Assembly (NCBI GenBank): GCA_035565775.1
Contig: DATMRW010000012.1
Coordinates: 62,001-126,000 of the forward strand
DNA length: 64,000 nucleotides
Source of the DNA: PRO6 sp035565775
GTDB taxonomy: Bacteria; Pseudomonadota; Alphaproteobacteria; Rhizobiales; Xanthobacteraceae
Direction: 5' to 3'
Positions within the stretch are counted from its first letter, which is position 1; each line of letters starts with the position of its first letter. Of the stretch, positions 8,509 through 17,457 are shown piece after piece. Below the pieces are notes generated by a model that saw nothing but the letters and a program-made list of their open reading frames with translations, did not search any database and was not told the DNA's origin. The position numbers and the translations under genes are program-made.

Positions 8509-9677
8509 AGTTCGTCCTTTTCCACCTGATGCCCTATCGCAATCTGGATTTCGTCGAGGCGAAAAAATACAGGTCGGCGTGGACGGTGCTGCCCAATAGT
8601 CTCTATGATCCTGCCAAAGGGGCGGAGGACTATGCGGCCTACATCGAGCAGCTGGTCAGCGGCGAGCGGCTCGGCTTCGACGTCATTGCGGTGAACGAGC
8701 ATCATCAGACCGCCTACGGATTGATGCCGGCGCCGAACCTCATCGCGAGCGCGCTGATCCAGCGCACCAAGCACACCAAGATCGGTGTTTTCGGCCGCGC
8801 ACTGCCGCTTGTGAACAATCCGCTGACCATTGCGGAGGAGTTCGCGATGCTCGATAATATTTCCCGGGGGCGGCTGATCGTCGGCTTCGTCCGCGGCATC
8901 GGCTCGGAGTACCACACCTCCGGCATCAATCCGGCGTTCTCGCATGAGCGTTTCCACGAAGCGCATGACCTCATCGTCAAGTCGTGGACGCAGCCCGGGC
9001 CATTCGCATTCGAGGGCGAACATTTCACCCTCAACTATGCCAACCTCTGGCCGCGGCCGTTTCAGAGCCCGCATCCAAAAATCTGGATTCCGTCGCAAGG
9101 CTCCGCCGAGACGATCCATTGGGCGGCGGCGCCTGAGCGCAAATATCCGTTCGTCGTGACGTTCAGCACGGCGGAGGCGGTGGAGCGCTATCTCAAGGTC
9201 TATCGCAGCGAGGCGGAGAACTTTGGCTACGAAGTCTCCTCCGACCAACTCGGATGGGCGGCGCCGATCTACGTCGCGGATACCGATGAGCAGGCCTATG
9301 AGGAGGCGCGCGGACCGCTCGAGAGCCTGTTCAACGACTACCTGCCGATGCCGTGGGAAATGCTGATCCCACCGGGCTATTCGTCGCTGGCTTCATCCAA
9401 GGCGTTGGCGAAGGTTCGCACAGGCCTTGGCACCGAGCGGCAGACGCTTGAGCAACTTGTCGCCAAGGGCACGGCCATCATCGGCAGCCCGAAGACGGTT
9501 CGCGAGCGCATCGAGCAGATGCGCGACAAGACCGGCCTCGGAAACATGGTTTGCCTGCTGCAATTCGGCACGCTTAACGATGAACTGACGAACCGCAACA
9601 TCGAGCGGTTTGCAGCCGAGGTGATGCCGCACCTGCAGGACCGCGCTCCTGCGCGGAAGGATGCCGTGCCGGCATGA
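8505..9677 (+). CDS. LLM class (luciferase-like) flavin-dependent oxidoreductase
   Basis: Protein of 390 residues from the bacterial-luciferase superfamily, which uses reduced FMN and O2 to hydroxylate or cleave substrates. Visible family elements are 'FDVIAVNEHHQTAYGLMPAPN', a TIM-barrel strand with 'TKIGVFGRALPLVNNPLTIAEEFAMLD' and the hallmark 'SRGRLIVGFVRG'. The C-terminal 'IIGSPKTVRERIEQM' is also typical. It overlaps the hydrolase gene by four bases. The FMN reductase encoded at 5845-6438 is the probable electron-supplying partner. It is the most informative member of the cluster but does not by itself define the substrate. Confidence 0.92.
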   Translation: MKFVLFHLMPYRNLDFVEAKKYRSAWTVLPNSLYDPAKGAEDYAAYIEQLVSGERLGFDVIAVNEHHQTAYGLMPAPNLIASALIQRTKHTKIGVFGRALPLVNNPLTIAEEFAMLDNISRGRLIVGFVRGIGSEYHTSGINPAFSHERFHEAHDLIVKSWTQPGPFAFEGEHFTLNYANLWPRPFQSPHPKIWIPSQGSAETIHWAAAPERKYPFVVTFSTAEAVERYLKVYRSEAENFGYEVSSDQLGWAAPIYVADTDEQAYEEARGPLESLFNDYLPMPWEMLIPPGYSSLASSKALAKVRTGLGTERQTLEQLVAKGTAIIGSPKTVRERIEQMRDKTGLGNMVCLLQFGTLNDELTNRNIERFAAEVMPHLQDRAPARKDAVPA

Positions 9678-9885
9678 GGCAGCCCGCTCGGGCTCAATGA
9701 ACTTGCCACGAGTGGACCAGCCCGACGGATCATTCACGCGGCGTCGCCTTGTCGAACGAGCAGGGCGACGTCGGCCACTCCAAAACCATCAAGCGGCAAC
9801 TTGCCGGCAACCGCCGGCAAGGAATGCACGCGAGGTTCCATCAGCGCACAACGGTTGCGCGTGACCTTCAAGGGAAAAACGGGAA

Positions 9886-11181
9886 ATGGCTACGGAGCAC
9901 TTGATCTACGACAAGCGGGAGAAGCGTAGTGTACTTGTCTCGACGGTGTTGGGTTTCGGCCTGGATTTTTACAACATCCTGATCATCGCGTTCCTGATGG
10001 GAGCGATCCAGAAGTCGCTCGGGATCACGCTGACTGAAGCAGGTGTCATCACCACCGTCACGCTGATCGGATCGGTCGCGGGCGGCATCATCTTCGGCTG
10101 GCTCGGCGACAAGATCGGCCGCAAGAACTCGCTGCTGCTGACATTGGGGCTGTTTTCCGTCGGCGCGATTGCCTCGGCATTTGCCTGGGATTTCTATTCG
10201 CTCCTCGTCTTGCGTGCGATCACCGGCATCGGTCTTGGCGGCGAGTGGGGCGCGGGCATCGTCCTGTTCAATGAAGTGTGGGACAAGAACCGCCGCGGCT
10301 TCGGCAGCTGCGTGGTGCAGGCCGCTTCTTCGGCAGGCATCGCCGCCGCGGCCGTCGTGTCAGTTTGGGCGCTCGGCACATTCAGCCCGGATTGGGGCTG
10401 GCGCATTGCGCTGCTCACCGGCGGCGCGCCGCTCGTGCTCATGGTTTATGTCCGCTTCTGGATGCCGGAGTCGAAGATCTGGGCTGAATACGAACGGATG
10501 CGCAAGGCCGGCGAACTGCCGCCGGAGAAGGCCAAGTCGGGCAGCCCGCTGATCGAGATCTTCAAGGGTGATTCCTTGGCCTATACGCTGCTCGGCTTCG
10601 CGGTTGTCTCCGGCTACATGTTTGCGTTCTACTCGGTGTCGGTTTTCATCCCGGGTTACATGATCAAGCTCGGTGCGCCGCCGGCGGCGGTTCGCGACGT
10701 CACGCTGCTGTTTGCAGCCACGCTGGGCGTAGCATTCCTTATCTTCGGCTGGTTCTCGGACCAGATCGGCCGCAAGCTCAGCATTGTATTGCCGATGCTG
10801 GTCAGCCTGATCGGGTTTGTCGGAATCTACTATTCGAAGGACTATGTGTTCCCTGGCTCGCTGTGGGCCTGGCCGCTGTTCGCCGCCTATCTCGTATGGG
10901 GCCTGGGGCAGGTGGCTGCCGGCATGTTCGGCGCGTGGTTCTCGGAGCTTTACCCGGTTGAGACCCGCTCGAGCGCGGTGTCGACGATCTACATGATCGG
11001 ACGCGGCATCGGCAGCTTCGCGCCCTATGTGGTGCCGATGATTGCAGCGCAGACCGGCGGGAATCTTCTCAACGGCATGATGATCGGCGGCGCCGCGGCT
11101 CTGGCCTGTCTTCTGGCCGCGATGATGCTGCCGGAAACGGCTGGCCGCAACTTTGCGGTGATCGAAGCGAAGGCCCGCTAA
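9886..11181 (+). CDS. MFS transporter, aromatic/organic acid:H+ symporter type
   Basis: Twelve-span inner-membrane transporter of 431 residues. The first cytoplasmic loop carries the MFS motif 'GWLGDKIGRKNS', repeated in the second half as 'GWFSDQIGRKLS'. 'GIGLGGEWGAGIVLFNE' in segment 4 is typical of the AAHS/SHS groups that import aromatic acids, sialic acid or dicarboxylates. The gene lies 208 bp after the monooxygenase and probably imports the compound degraded by the cluster. A GC-rich hairpin follows the stop. Confidence 0.9.
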   Translation: MATEHLIYDKREKRSVLVSTVLGFGLDFYNILIIAFLMGAIQKSLGITLTEAGVITTVTLIGSVAGGIIFGWLGDKIGRKNSLLLTLGLFSVGAIASAFAWDFYSLLVLRAITGIGLGGEWGAGIVLFNEVWDKNRRGFGSCVVQAASSAGIAAAAVVSVWALGTFSPDWGWRIALLTGGAPLVLMVYVRFWMPESKIWAEYERMRKAGELPPEKAKSGSPLIEIFKGDSLAYTLLGFAVVSGYMFAFYSVSVFIPGYMIKLGAPPAAVRDVTLLFAATLGVAFLIFGWFSDQIGRKLSIVLPMLVSLIGFVGIYYSKDYVFPGSLWAWPLFAAYLVWGLGQVAAGMFGAWFSELYPVETRSSAVSTIYMIGRGIGSFAPYVVPMIAAQTGGNLLNGMMIGGAAALACLLAAMMLPETAGRNFAVIEAKAR

Positions 11182-11201
11182 CTCCACCGCCATCCAGATA
11201 C

Positions 11202-11224
11202 GCCCTCGGGTTCTACCCGGGGGC
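11202..11224 (+). terminator. Hairpin after MFS gene
   Basis: GCCCTCGGGT (11202-11211) pairs with ACCCGGGGGC (11215-11224), one G-T pair, three-base loop. There is no T tract, so it may attenuate rather than end transcription. Confidence 0.5.
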
Positions 11225-11343
11225 GTCCGCCGGTTCGTTGGCATTGTCCCCCATCAATCCGGGGCGTGTTTCGCCGCATGCCGGCGAAGCCATTCGGGCA
11301 GAGGGTTCTCACCTCACGATTACAAACCACCACGAGAGCAACC

Positions 11344-11808
11344 ATGACCAAGGTCTTGAGAGAAGTCGTCACCATCAACGGCAAGAACGTTGTGTTGGCG
11401 CACCGGGACTCGCCGATCGAGAACGCAGGCGTTCTGGAGAATGCGGAGATCTTCCGGATGCTGAACATTTTCGACAGCAAGTTTCAGCCGAGCAACAAGG
11501 ACAAGGCCGACGGCACGCCCTTGCGCATCTATTCCGCCGACCGCGTGAAGGTCGATCTGTCCAAGCGCAGCAAGGAGGATATGGCGTTCTGGCATCGCAA
11601 TATCGACGCGCATGAAATCATCATCTGCGTCAAGGGCGCGCTACGCTGGGAGACCGAGATGGGCACGCGCACCATGCGTGCCGGCGACATGCTCTTCATC
11701 CCCAAGGGCATCGCGCACCGCTCGATGCTTTGCGAGGAGTCGGCGGACGAGAACGTCCTGATCGAGCTCAAGGTCGCCGATGATCTTTCCTACGTTGCAG
11801 AAGACTGA
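11344..11808 (+). CDS. Cupin domain protein
   Basis: Single-domain cupin of 154 residues. The metal-site motif is present: H84, H90 and E91 in 'FWHRNIDAHEIIICVKG', then H125 in 'FIPKGIAHRS', which could bind Fe(II) or Mn(II). Its N-terminal part resembles the start of homogentisate-dioxygenase-like proteins ('RDSPIENAG'), so it may be a small dioxygenase or isomerase rather than a storage-type cupin. The ATG at 11344 follows GAGAG at a suitable distance. It lies 14 bp upstream of the enol-lactonase-like gene in a run of catabolic genes. Confidence 0.8.
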   Translation: MTKVLREVVTINGKNVVLAHRDSPIENAGVLENAEIFRMLNIFDSKFQPSNKDKADGTPLRIYSADRVKVDLSKRSKEDMAFWHRNIDAHEIIICVKGALRWETEMGTRTMRAGDMLFIPKGIAHRSMLCEESADENVLIELKVADDLSYVAED

Positions 11809-11822
11809 AAGAGCGCCTGAAG

Positions 11823-12620
11823 ATGCAGATTGAAGTCAATGGCGTCTCGTTTCATTGCGAGACGATCGTCGAAAACGAAAACGCTCCCTGGGTCACCTTC
11901 TCGCACGCTCTGGCGAACAATTTTACGGTCTGGGATGACACAGTCGCTGCGCTCAAGAACGACTTTCGCATCCTGCGTTACGATCAGCGCGGCCATGGCA
12001 AGACGGCGGCGACGCCAGGTCCTTACGATTTCCCGATGCTGATCGCGGACGCCATCGGCATCTGGGACGCTCTCGGCATTGAAAGGAGCCACTGGGTCGG
12101 ACTGTCGATCGGCGGTATGATCGGTTACGGCCTTGCGATCTCCTCGCCCGGACGGATGCTCTCTCTCGTGGCCTGCGACTCGCGGCCGGATGCGCCGCCG
12201 GACTATGCCGCGTATTTCCAGTCGCGCATCGACAAAACCCGCGATGCCGGCATGGCCGGCGTGGTCGACTCGACCATCGAACGCTGGTTCACCGCGGAAT
12301 CGGTTCAGAACAATATTCCCGCCATCGCCAAGGTGCGCGGTATGATCCTCTCGACCGATCCGGTCGGCCATGAGGGATGTTGCCGGGCGCTGAAGACCCT
12401 CGCTTTCGGACCAAGGATCCACGAGATCCGCGTGCCGACGATGATCATCGGCGGGGCCAAGGACAAGGGTGCGCCGCCGGAAATCCTTGGCGAGGCCGCC
12501 GCCAGGATACCGGGCGCGAAGCACGTCGTGGTGCCGGATGCGGGGCACATCGTTGCAGCGGAGAACCCGGAGGTATTTGTCGCGGAGCTCAAGGCGTTCT
12601 TGCGAGCGGTTCCCGCCTAA
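11823..12620 (+). CDS. Alpha/beta hydrolase, 3-oxoadipate enol-lactonase (PcaD)-like
   Basis: Protein of 265 residues with nucleophile S95 in 'GLSIGGMIGYGLA', the motif most typical of 3-oxoadipate enol-lactonases. Further matches are 'FRILRYDQRGHGKT' upstream and the C-terminal 'VPDAGHIVAAENPEVF' with the catalytic His. A lactonase step fits a ring-opening pathway that begins with a Baeyer-Villiger-like or hydroxylating flavin monooxygenase. No pcaB, pcaC or pcaGH neighbours are present, so it should not be called PcaD; the substrate is probably another lactone or ester. Confidence 0.82.
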   Translation: MQIEVNGVSFHCETIVENENAPWVTFSHALANNFTVWDDTVAALKNDFRILRYDQRGHGKTAATPGPYDFPMLIADAIGIWDALGIERSHWVGLSIGGMIGYGLAISSPGRMLSLVACDSRPDAPPDYAAYFQSRIDKTRDAGMAGVVDSTIERWFTAESVQNNIPAIAKVRGMILSTDPVGHEGCCRALKTLAFGPRIHEIRVPTMIIGGAKDKGAPPEILGEAAARIPGAKHVVVPDAGHIVAAENPEVFVAELKAFLRAVPA

Positions 12621-12695
12621 GGTGCGTGGAGCGGTGCGCCGCTTCGCAAAAATCAGTCGAGCTCCGAAAATCAGAACAAGTGACGGGAGTTGGCG

Positions 12696-13487
12696 ATGCT
12701 GGTCAAGGATATGTTGAATCTCGATGGTCAGGTCGGTTTTGTCACCGGCGCTGCCAGGGGCCTCGGGCTTGCGATGGCGGAAGCCATTGCCGAACAAGGC
12801 GCCACGGTGATGATGACCGATATCGACGAGGCCGCGCTCGTGGCATCATGCGATCGTCTGAAATCACGCGGCTTAGACGCGCATTGTCAGGCCGTCGATG
12901 TTGCGAACCTTGATCGGTTGGTGCAGGCGATCGACGCCACCGCCACGCGCTTTGGCCGGCTCGACATTGCATTCGCGAATGCCGGTCTTTCCGGTGGGGC
13001 GGGGCCGCTCACTGAAACCGGTGCGATGGAGAGGGTCGATCTGGCGCGGTGGAACAGCCTGCTCCAGATCAACTTGACGAGCGTGTTCGTCACCATCCGC
13101 TCCGCCGCCGCGCATATGCGCGCACGGCGGAGCGGTCGCATTGTCGTCACCGCGTCGGTTGCAGGCCTGCGCGGGGAGCGGATGTGCGGCTATGTCTATG
13201 CCGCCACCAAGGCAGCGGTTGCGAACATCGTGCGGCAGTCCGCGATCGAGTTGTCCCAGCACAACGTGAACATCAATGCCATCGCGCCGGGGCCGTTCCT
13301 CACCGACATCGGGCAGGGCCGGTTGCGCGATCCCGCGGTTGCCGAGCAGTTCATCGCCGACGTGCCGATGGGCCGGCTCGGGCAGCCGGACGAGATCAAG
13401 GGCCTGGCGCTGCTGCTCGCATCGCCGGCCGCGAGCTACATCACCGGCACGGTGATCCCGATCGACGGCGGCGCGATAGCGTCCTGA
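12696..13487 (+). CDS. SDR family NAD(P)-dependent oxidoreductase (first of two)
   Basis: Classical short-chain dehydrogenase of 263 residues. The cofactor loop is 'VTGAARGLGLAMAE', the NAG-type motif is 'AFANAGLSGG', and the active-site YxxxK is in 'GYVYAATKAAV'. The C-terminal 'YITGTVIPIDGGAIAS' is typical. The ATG at 12696 follows GGGAG at about seven bases, better than the in-frame TTG at 12690. It lies 75 bp after the lactonase-like gene and is followed by a second SDR only distantly like it, suggesting two different oxidation steps. Confidence 0.9.
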   Translation: MLVKDMLNLDGQVGFVTGAARGLGLAMAEAIAEQGATVMMTDIDEAALVASCDRLKSRGLDAHCQAVDVANLDRLVQAIDATATRFGRLDIAFANAGLSGGAGPLTETGAMERVDLARWNSLLQINLTSVFVTIRSAAAHMRARRSGRIVVTASVAGLRGERMCGYVYAATKAAVANIVRQSAIELSQHNVNINAIAPGPFLTDIGQGRLRDPAVAEQFIADVPMGRLGQPDEIKGLALLLASPAASYITGTVIPIDGGAIAS

Positions 13488-13506
13488 CAGCGGCGAGACA
13501 ATAGTG

Positions 13507-14292
13507 ATGCAAGCAGATCAAAATATATTGCCGGCGAAGCTGCTCGACGGCAGGGTTGCGGTTGTGACGGGCGCGGCGCAGGGGCTCGGCGCTGCCTTCG
13601 CGCTAGCGCTCGCGAAGGCAGGAGCGTCCGTTGTGGTCGGCGATCTTGCGAGCACAACGGCGACCTGTGTGTCAATCGAGGCTATTGGCGGAAACGCGCT
13701 TGGCATAACGTTGGATGTAACTGACAGCAGCTCGGTCGGCGCGATGTTTTCGGCGGCGCATGAGACGTTTGGAGGCGTGGACATTTTGGTGAACAACGCC
13801 GCGCTCTCCGGCCAGCTCAGGCTGCAGCCGCTCACCGAGATCAGTAGCGCCGAATGGGACAGGGTGCTGTCGGTCAATCTGCGCGGCACATTCGAATGCA
13901 TCAAGGAGGCTGTGCCGCTGATGAAGCAACGCGGCTATGGCAAGATCATCAACCTTTCGTCCGGCACGGCCATCAAGGGCGTTCCGGGCCTTGCGCACTA
14001 TGCCGCATCCAAGGGCGCGATCATCGCGCTGACGCGCGCGGCGGCCCGCGAGCTCGGCGCGGACGGCATCTGCGTCAACGCCATCGCGCCGGGCCTCACG
14101 ATGAGCGAGTCGATGCTGAACAATCCCAGCTGGACCGAGGCGATCATCGCCAGCAGCATCGCCACTCGCGCGTTGACGCGCGAGGCCGTGCCGGACGATC
14201 TGCTCGGCACGCTGCTTTTCCTCGCCTCGCCAGCCAGTGATTTCATGACCGGCCAGACGCTATCCGTTGACGGCGGGTCGGTGATGAACTGA
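13507..14292 (+). CDS. SDR family NAD(P)-dependent oxidoreductase (second of two)
   Basis: Short-chain dehydrogenase of 261 residues with cofactor loop 'VTGAAQGLGAAFAL', 'DILVNNAALSGQ' and the active-site 'HYAASKGAI' (Tyr-x3-Lys). 'MTGQTLSVDGG' closes the fold. A GTG immediately precedes the chosen ATG, so the true start is uncertain by one codon. It follows the first SDR by 19 bp and is probably cotranscribed. Together the pair may oxidise an alcohol to a ketone and then a second hydroxyl, but the order is unknown. Confidence 0.9.
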   Translation: MQADQNILPAKLLDGRVAVVTGAAQGLGAAFALALAKAGASVVVGDLASTTATCVSIEAIGGNALGITLDVTDSSSVGAMFSAAHETFGGVDILVNNAALSGQLRLQPLTEISSAEWDRVLSVNLRGTFECIKEAVPLMKQRGYGKIINLSSGTAIKGVPGLAHYAASKGAIIALTRAAARELGADGICVNAIAPGLTMSESMLNNPSWTEAIIASSIATRALTREAVPDDLLGTLLFLASPASDFMTGQTLSVDGGSVMN

Positions 14293-14425
14293 CCAAGCTT
14301 TGGAAAAGCGGGAGGACTTCACGATCTGCCCCGCTGCTCCAAACTGGTGCACGGCGACGGCCGGATGGACGCGCGGGTGCCAGCCGTCTAAACGCTGCCA
14401 GAGCAAGAATGACGCGGAGATGACG

Positions 14426-14812
14426 ATGAACGTATTTATACATGATGAGCAACCGATCGAGAAGTGGCGCGATGGCGTGCTGACGCGGATGCGCATGTCC
14501 GTGCTGCTCGGCGGTCGCCAGCTTTGCATCTTCGACCAGTTTTGTGATCCGGGCCTTGGCGCGCCGACGCATCTGCATGCCGTCGAGGAGGTTCTCGAAG
14601 TGGTCGATGGCGCCGCGGAGATCTGGATCGGGGACGAGAAAGTCATCGTTCGACGCAATCAGTCGGTGCTGGTGCCGGCCGGTGCGAAGCATGGCTTCAA
14701 AAATATCGAGAGCGGCATCCTTCACGTGCGGGCGACGCTTGCTGCGCCGATCTTTGAGGCAAGCTACGATAACCGCGCCGAGATTTCCCGGCGCTGGGTT
14801 CCGGAAATTTGA
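14426..14812 (+). CDS. Cupin domain protein (second)
   Basis: Small cupin of 128 residues. The first motif is 'GAPTHLHAVEEVLEVVDG' with His and Glu ligands, the second 'LVPAGAKHGFKN'. It differs from the cupin at 11344 and is not a recent duplicate. The ATG at 14426 has GGAG six bases upstream; an ATG two codons earlier sits directly on that GGAG and is unlikely. It ends the catabolic run. A regulatory or isomerase role is possible, but the reaction is not known. Confidence 0.78.
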   Translation: MNVFIHDEQPIEKWRDGVLTRMRMSVLLGGRQLCIFDQFCDPGLGAPTHLHAVEEVLEVVDGAAEIWIGDEKVIVRRNQSVLVPAGAKHGFKNIESGILHVRATLAAPIFEASYDNRAEISRRWVPEI

Positions 14813-14914
14813 CATCCAATTCCATGTTCCTTCGAGACAGAGCTGCCCGAAGTGAAGGAACGTCTCCTCACGCGAGAGGTTAGATTCCAGTCTGAAGCAA
14901 AAAAGGATAGGCTC

Positions 14915-15121
14915 ATGGACTGGAATCGGATTGAGGGAAACTGGAAACAGGTCAAAGGCAAGGTCAAGGAACAGTGGGGCAAGCTCACTGATGACGATCT
15001 TGATAAGATCAATGGCAAGCGCGAACAACTCGAGGGCAAACTGCAAGAGCGCTACGGCTATCAAAAGGATCAGGTGAAGAAGGATATCGATAGCTGGTTC
15101 AACAAGCAGTCGTGGCACTAA
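14915..15121 (+). CDS. CsbD family stress protein
   Basis: Small, highly charged protein of 68 residues starting 'MDWNRIEGNWKQVKGKVKEQWG', which is the CsbD family signature, followed by 'LTDDDLDKINGKREQLEGKLQERYGY'. CsbD-like proteins are general-stress proteins with a predicted two- or three-helix fold and no known enzymatic activity. The ATG is preceded by AGGA at a suitable distance. It stands alone, with a strong hairpin terminator just downstream, and marks the change from the catabolic cluster to the lipid-transport and stress region. Confidence 0.9.
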   Translation: MDWNRIEGNWKQVKGKVKEQWGKLTDDDLDKINGKREQLEGKLQERYGYQKDQVKKDIDSWFNKQSWH

Positions 15122-15147
15122 GGTCTTACACTAAGGCGAGTGCCTGC

Positions 15148-15180
15148 TCTGCGCGCTGCGAACCAGCGCGCAGATGCTTT
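15148..15180 (+). terminator. Rho-independent-like terminator after CsbD gene
   Basis: CTGCGCGCTG (15149-15158) pairs perfectly with CAGCGCGCAG (15164-15173) around a five-base loop, extended by one T-A pair, then ATGCTTTTC. Confidence 0.7.
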
Positions 15181-15538
15181 TCTGGATAAGTTGATCTGAA
15201 ATGCACCCGCACGCTCGAGGCGAGTCTATTCTGCGCTTTTGCGTCGATCGCCTCGTCCATCGGCGGGCGAGTGATCATCGTCGGGAACGTTCCCCACCAC
15301 CGGCAATTCGTGCATGCGTAAAGAATGCGGTCGTTGGCGCGATCTTCAAGTGCGGTGACTGTGCCGGCTGGAACCCGCCGCTCCAAGCAGCGGAGACCGC
15401 AGCGCTAATCGATCTCGGTGAAATTCGTTCCGGGGAAGACGTGGAGACGAAGGCAGCCGCCCGCTTGCCTTGAGGCAGGTCAACGTTGCCCGCTATCCGT
15501 GCATTTATAGGAGGGCAGTTTACAGCGGGAGAGCGACT
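15181..15538. other. Non-coding stretch upstream of MCE operon
   Basis: About 360 bases without a convincing gene. Short open frames exist on both strands but have no recognisable product or ribosome-binding site. The promoter of the lipid-transport operon is presumably here; GGGAG lies just before the TTG at 15539. Confidence 0.5.
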
Positions 15539-16675
15539 TTGGCGGCAGCCCCTTTGCTCACAGCGACGACCAGCGGCGATACGCTCGAGCTGCACCCGAG
15601 CGGATCGTGGATCGCGGCAAATGCGAGCGAACTCGAGAGGCTTTCGGGCGCCGTTGCGCCGCAATTGCAGCAGGCGCAGTCGCTGCTCGTCGATTTGGCG
15701 GGGGTGCGCGAACTTGACACGCTCGGGGCGTGGCTGCTTGAAAAACTGTCGCGGCAGGCGCGGTCGGCCGGCCGCCGGGTCGAGGTCGTCGGCGTGGCGG
15801 AAAACTATGCCGGTCTGATCGATGAGGTCCGGCATGTAAACCGCGAAAGCCCTCCGCCGCCGAGGGCGCGCAATCCGGTGCTGGCAAAGCTCGAAGATTT
15901 GGGCCGTTCGGTGTGGGGTGCGAATGAAGACGTCACCGTCTTCCTGCAAATGCTAGGCGCGCTTTTCGTCGCGCTGCTCGGGGTTATCCGCAAGCCCAGT
16001 TCGATCCGTCTCACCTCGCTGGTCTACCAGCTGCACCGCGTCGGATGGCAGGCCATCCCGATCATCCTTCTAATCACATTCCTGATCGGCGCGATCATTG
16101 CGCAGCAGGGCTTTTTCCATTTCCGCAAGTTCGGCGCCGACTCTTATGTCGTCGATATGGTCGGCATTCTGGTGCTGCGCGAACTGGGCGTGCTGATCGT
16201 CGCGATCATGATCGCAGGCCGATCCGGCAGCGCCTACACCGCCGAGCTCGGCTCGATGAAGATGCGGGAGGAAATCGATGCGCTGTCCACGATGGGGCTC
16301 GATCCCGTCAGCGTGCTGATCCTGCCCCGCGTCATTGCGCTCATCTGCGCGCTGCCGATCCTGACCTTTCTGGGATCGCTGGCCGCGCTTTACGGCGGCG
16401 GCCTCGTCGCGTGGCTTTACGGCGGCATGGAGCCGGCGATCTTCATCGCCCGCCTGCATGACGCGGTGTCCGTCACGCATTTCGAGGTCGGCATGATCAA
16501 GGCGCCATTCATGGCGCTGGCGATCGGCATCGTCGCCTGCAGCGAAGGGCTGCGCGTGAAGGGCAGCGCGGAATCGCTGGGCAGGCAGACGACGACTTCG
16601 GTGGTGAAGTCGATCTTTCTGGTGATCGTCCTCGATGGGTTGTTCGCGGTGTTCTTTGCCTCAATCGGAATGTAG
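15539..16675 (+). CDS. MlaE-like ABC transporter permease with N-terminal STAS domain
   Basis: Permease of a lipid (MCE/Mla-type) ABC transporter, 378 residues. Residues 1-100 form a STAS-like domain ('LLVDLAGVRELDTLGAWLLEKL'). The rest is the MlaE permease, with 'GFFHFRKFGADSYVVDMVGILVLRELGVLIVAIMIAGRSGSAYTAELGSM' in pieces and the conserved 'EEIDALSTMGLDPVSVLILPRV'. The start is a TTG at 15539 chosen for the GGGAGAG upstream; an in-frame TTG at 15470 would add 23 residues. It is followed 14 bp later by the ATPase and then the MCE protein, a complete three-gene transporter for moving lipids between the membranes. Confidence 0.88.
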   Translation: MAAAPLLTATTSGDTLELHPSGSWIAANASELERLSGAVAPQLQQAQSLLVDLAGVRELDTLGAWLLEKLSRQARSAGRRVEVVGVAENYAGLIDEVRHVNRESPPPPRARNPVLAKLEDLGRSVWGANEDVTVFLQMLGALFVALLGVIRKPSSIRLTSLVYQLHRVGWQAIPIILLITFLIGAIIAQQGFFHFRKFGADSYVVDMVGILVLRELGVLIVAIMIAGRSGSAYTAELGSMKMREEIDALSTMGLDPVSVLILPRVIALICALPILTFLGSLAALYGGGLVAWLYGGMEPAIFIARLHDAVSVTHFEVGMIKAPFMALAIGIVACSEGLRVKGSAESLGRQTTTSVVKSIFLVIVLDGLFAVFFASIGM

Positions 16676-16689
16676 CGGGGGAGACGGCA

Positions 16690-17454
16690 ATGGATGCATT
16701 TGCAATCCGGGTCAGCGATCTTGTCGTCGGTTTCGGGCACCGCGTTATCATCGATCATCTTTCGCTTGATGTGCGTCGTGGCGAGATCCTCGGTCTTGTC
16801 GGTGCTTCCGGCGGCGGCAAGTCGGTGCTGATGCGAACGATCATCGGCCTCATTCCGCGGCGCAGCGGCGGCATTGAGGTGATGGGTGAGGCGATCGGGA
16901 CAAATCACGGCGGCCTGCAATTGGCGAGGAGCCGCTGGGGCATCCTGTTTCAGCAGGGCGCGTTGTTTTCCTCGCTCACCGCGCGGCAGAACATCCAGTT
17001 TCCGCTGCGCGAAAGCCTCGAACTGTCGGACGAGCTGCTGGACGAGATCGCGTCCGCGAAGCTGGAAATGGTGGGGCTGACTTCGGAGGACGGCGACAAG
17101 TTTCCCTCCGAGCTGTCGGGCGGCATGACCAAGCGCGTCGCGCTGGCGCGGGCACTGGCGCTCGATCCGGCGATCGTGTTTCTCGATGAGCCAACCTCGG
17201 GGCTTGACCCTATCGCGGCCGGCGATTTTGACGGCCTGATCAAGACCCTGCAGAAAACGCTCGGCCTTACCGTGTTCATGGTCACGCACGATCTCGCCAG
17301 CCTGAACACAGTCTGCGACCGCGTAGCGGCCCTTGCGGATGGCAAGATTGTCGCCATCGGCACGATGCATGAGCTGCTGGAATCCGAGCATCCGTGGGTT
17401 CGCGCCTATTTCCATGGCAAGCGCTCGCTGATGCTGCAAACGAAAGCGAGCTGA
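16690..17454 (+). CDS. MlaF-like ABC transporter ATP-binding protein
   Basis: ATPase of 254 residues for the adjacent lipid transporter. Walker A is 'GASGGGKSVLM', the Q-loop region 'GILFQQGALFSSLT' is characteristic of MlaF, the signature is 'ELSGGMTKRVALARALALDP' and Walker B is 'IVFLDEPTSGLDP'. The gene lies between the permease and the MCE protein with gaps of 14 and 3 bp, so the three are one operon. Confidence 0.93.
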   Translation: MDAFAIRVSDLVVGFGHRVIIDHLSLDVRRGEILGLVGASGGGKSVLMRTIIGLIPRRSGGIEVMGEAIGTNHGGLQLARSRWGILFQQGALFSSLTARQNIQFPLRESLELSDELLDEIASAKLEMVGLTSEDGDKFPSELSGGMTKRVALARALALDPAIVFLDEPTSGLDPIAAGDFDGLIKTLQKTLGLTVFMVTHDLASLNTVCDRVAALADGKIVAIGTMHELLESEHPWVRAYFHGKRSLMLQTKAS

Positions 17455-17457
17455 ACG

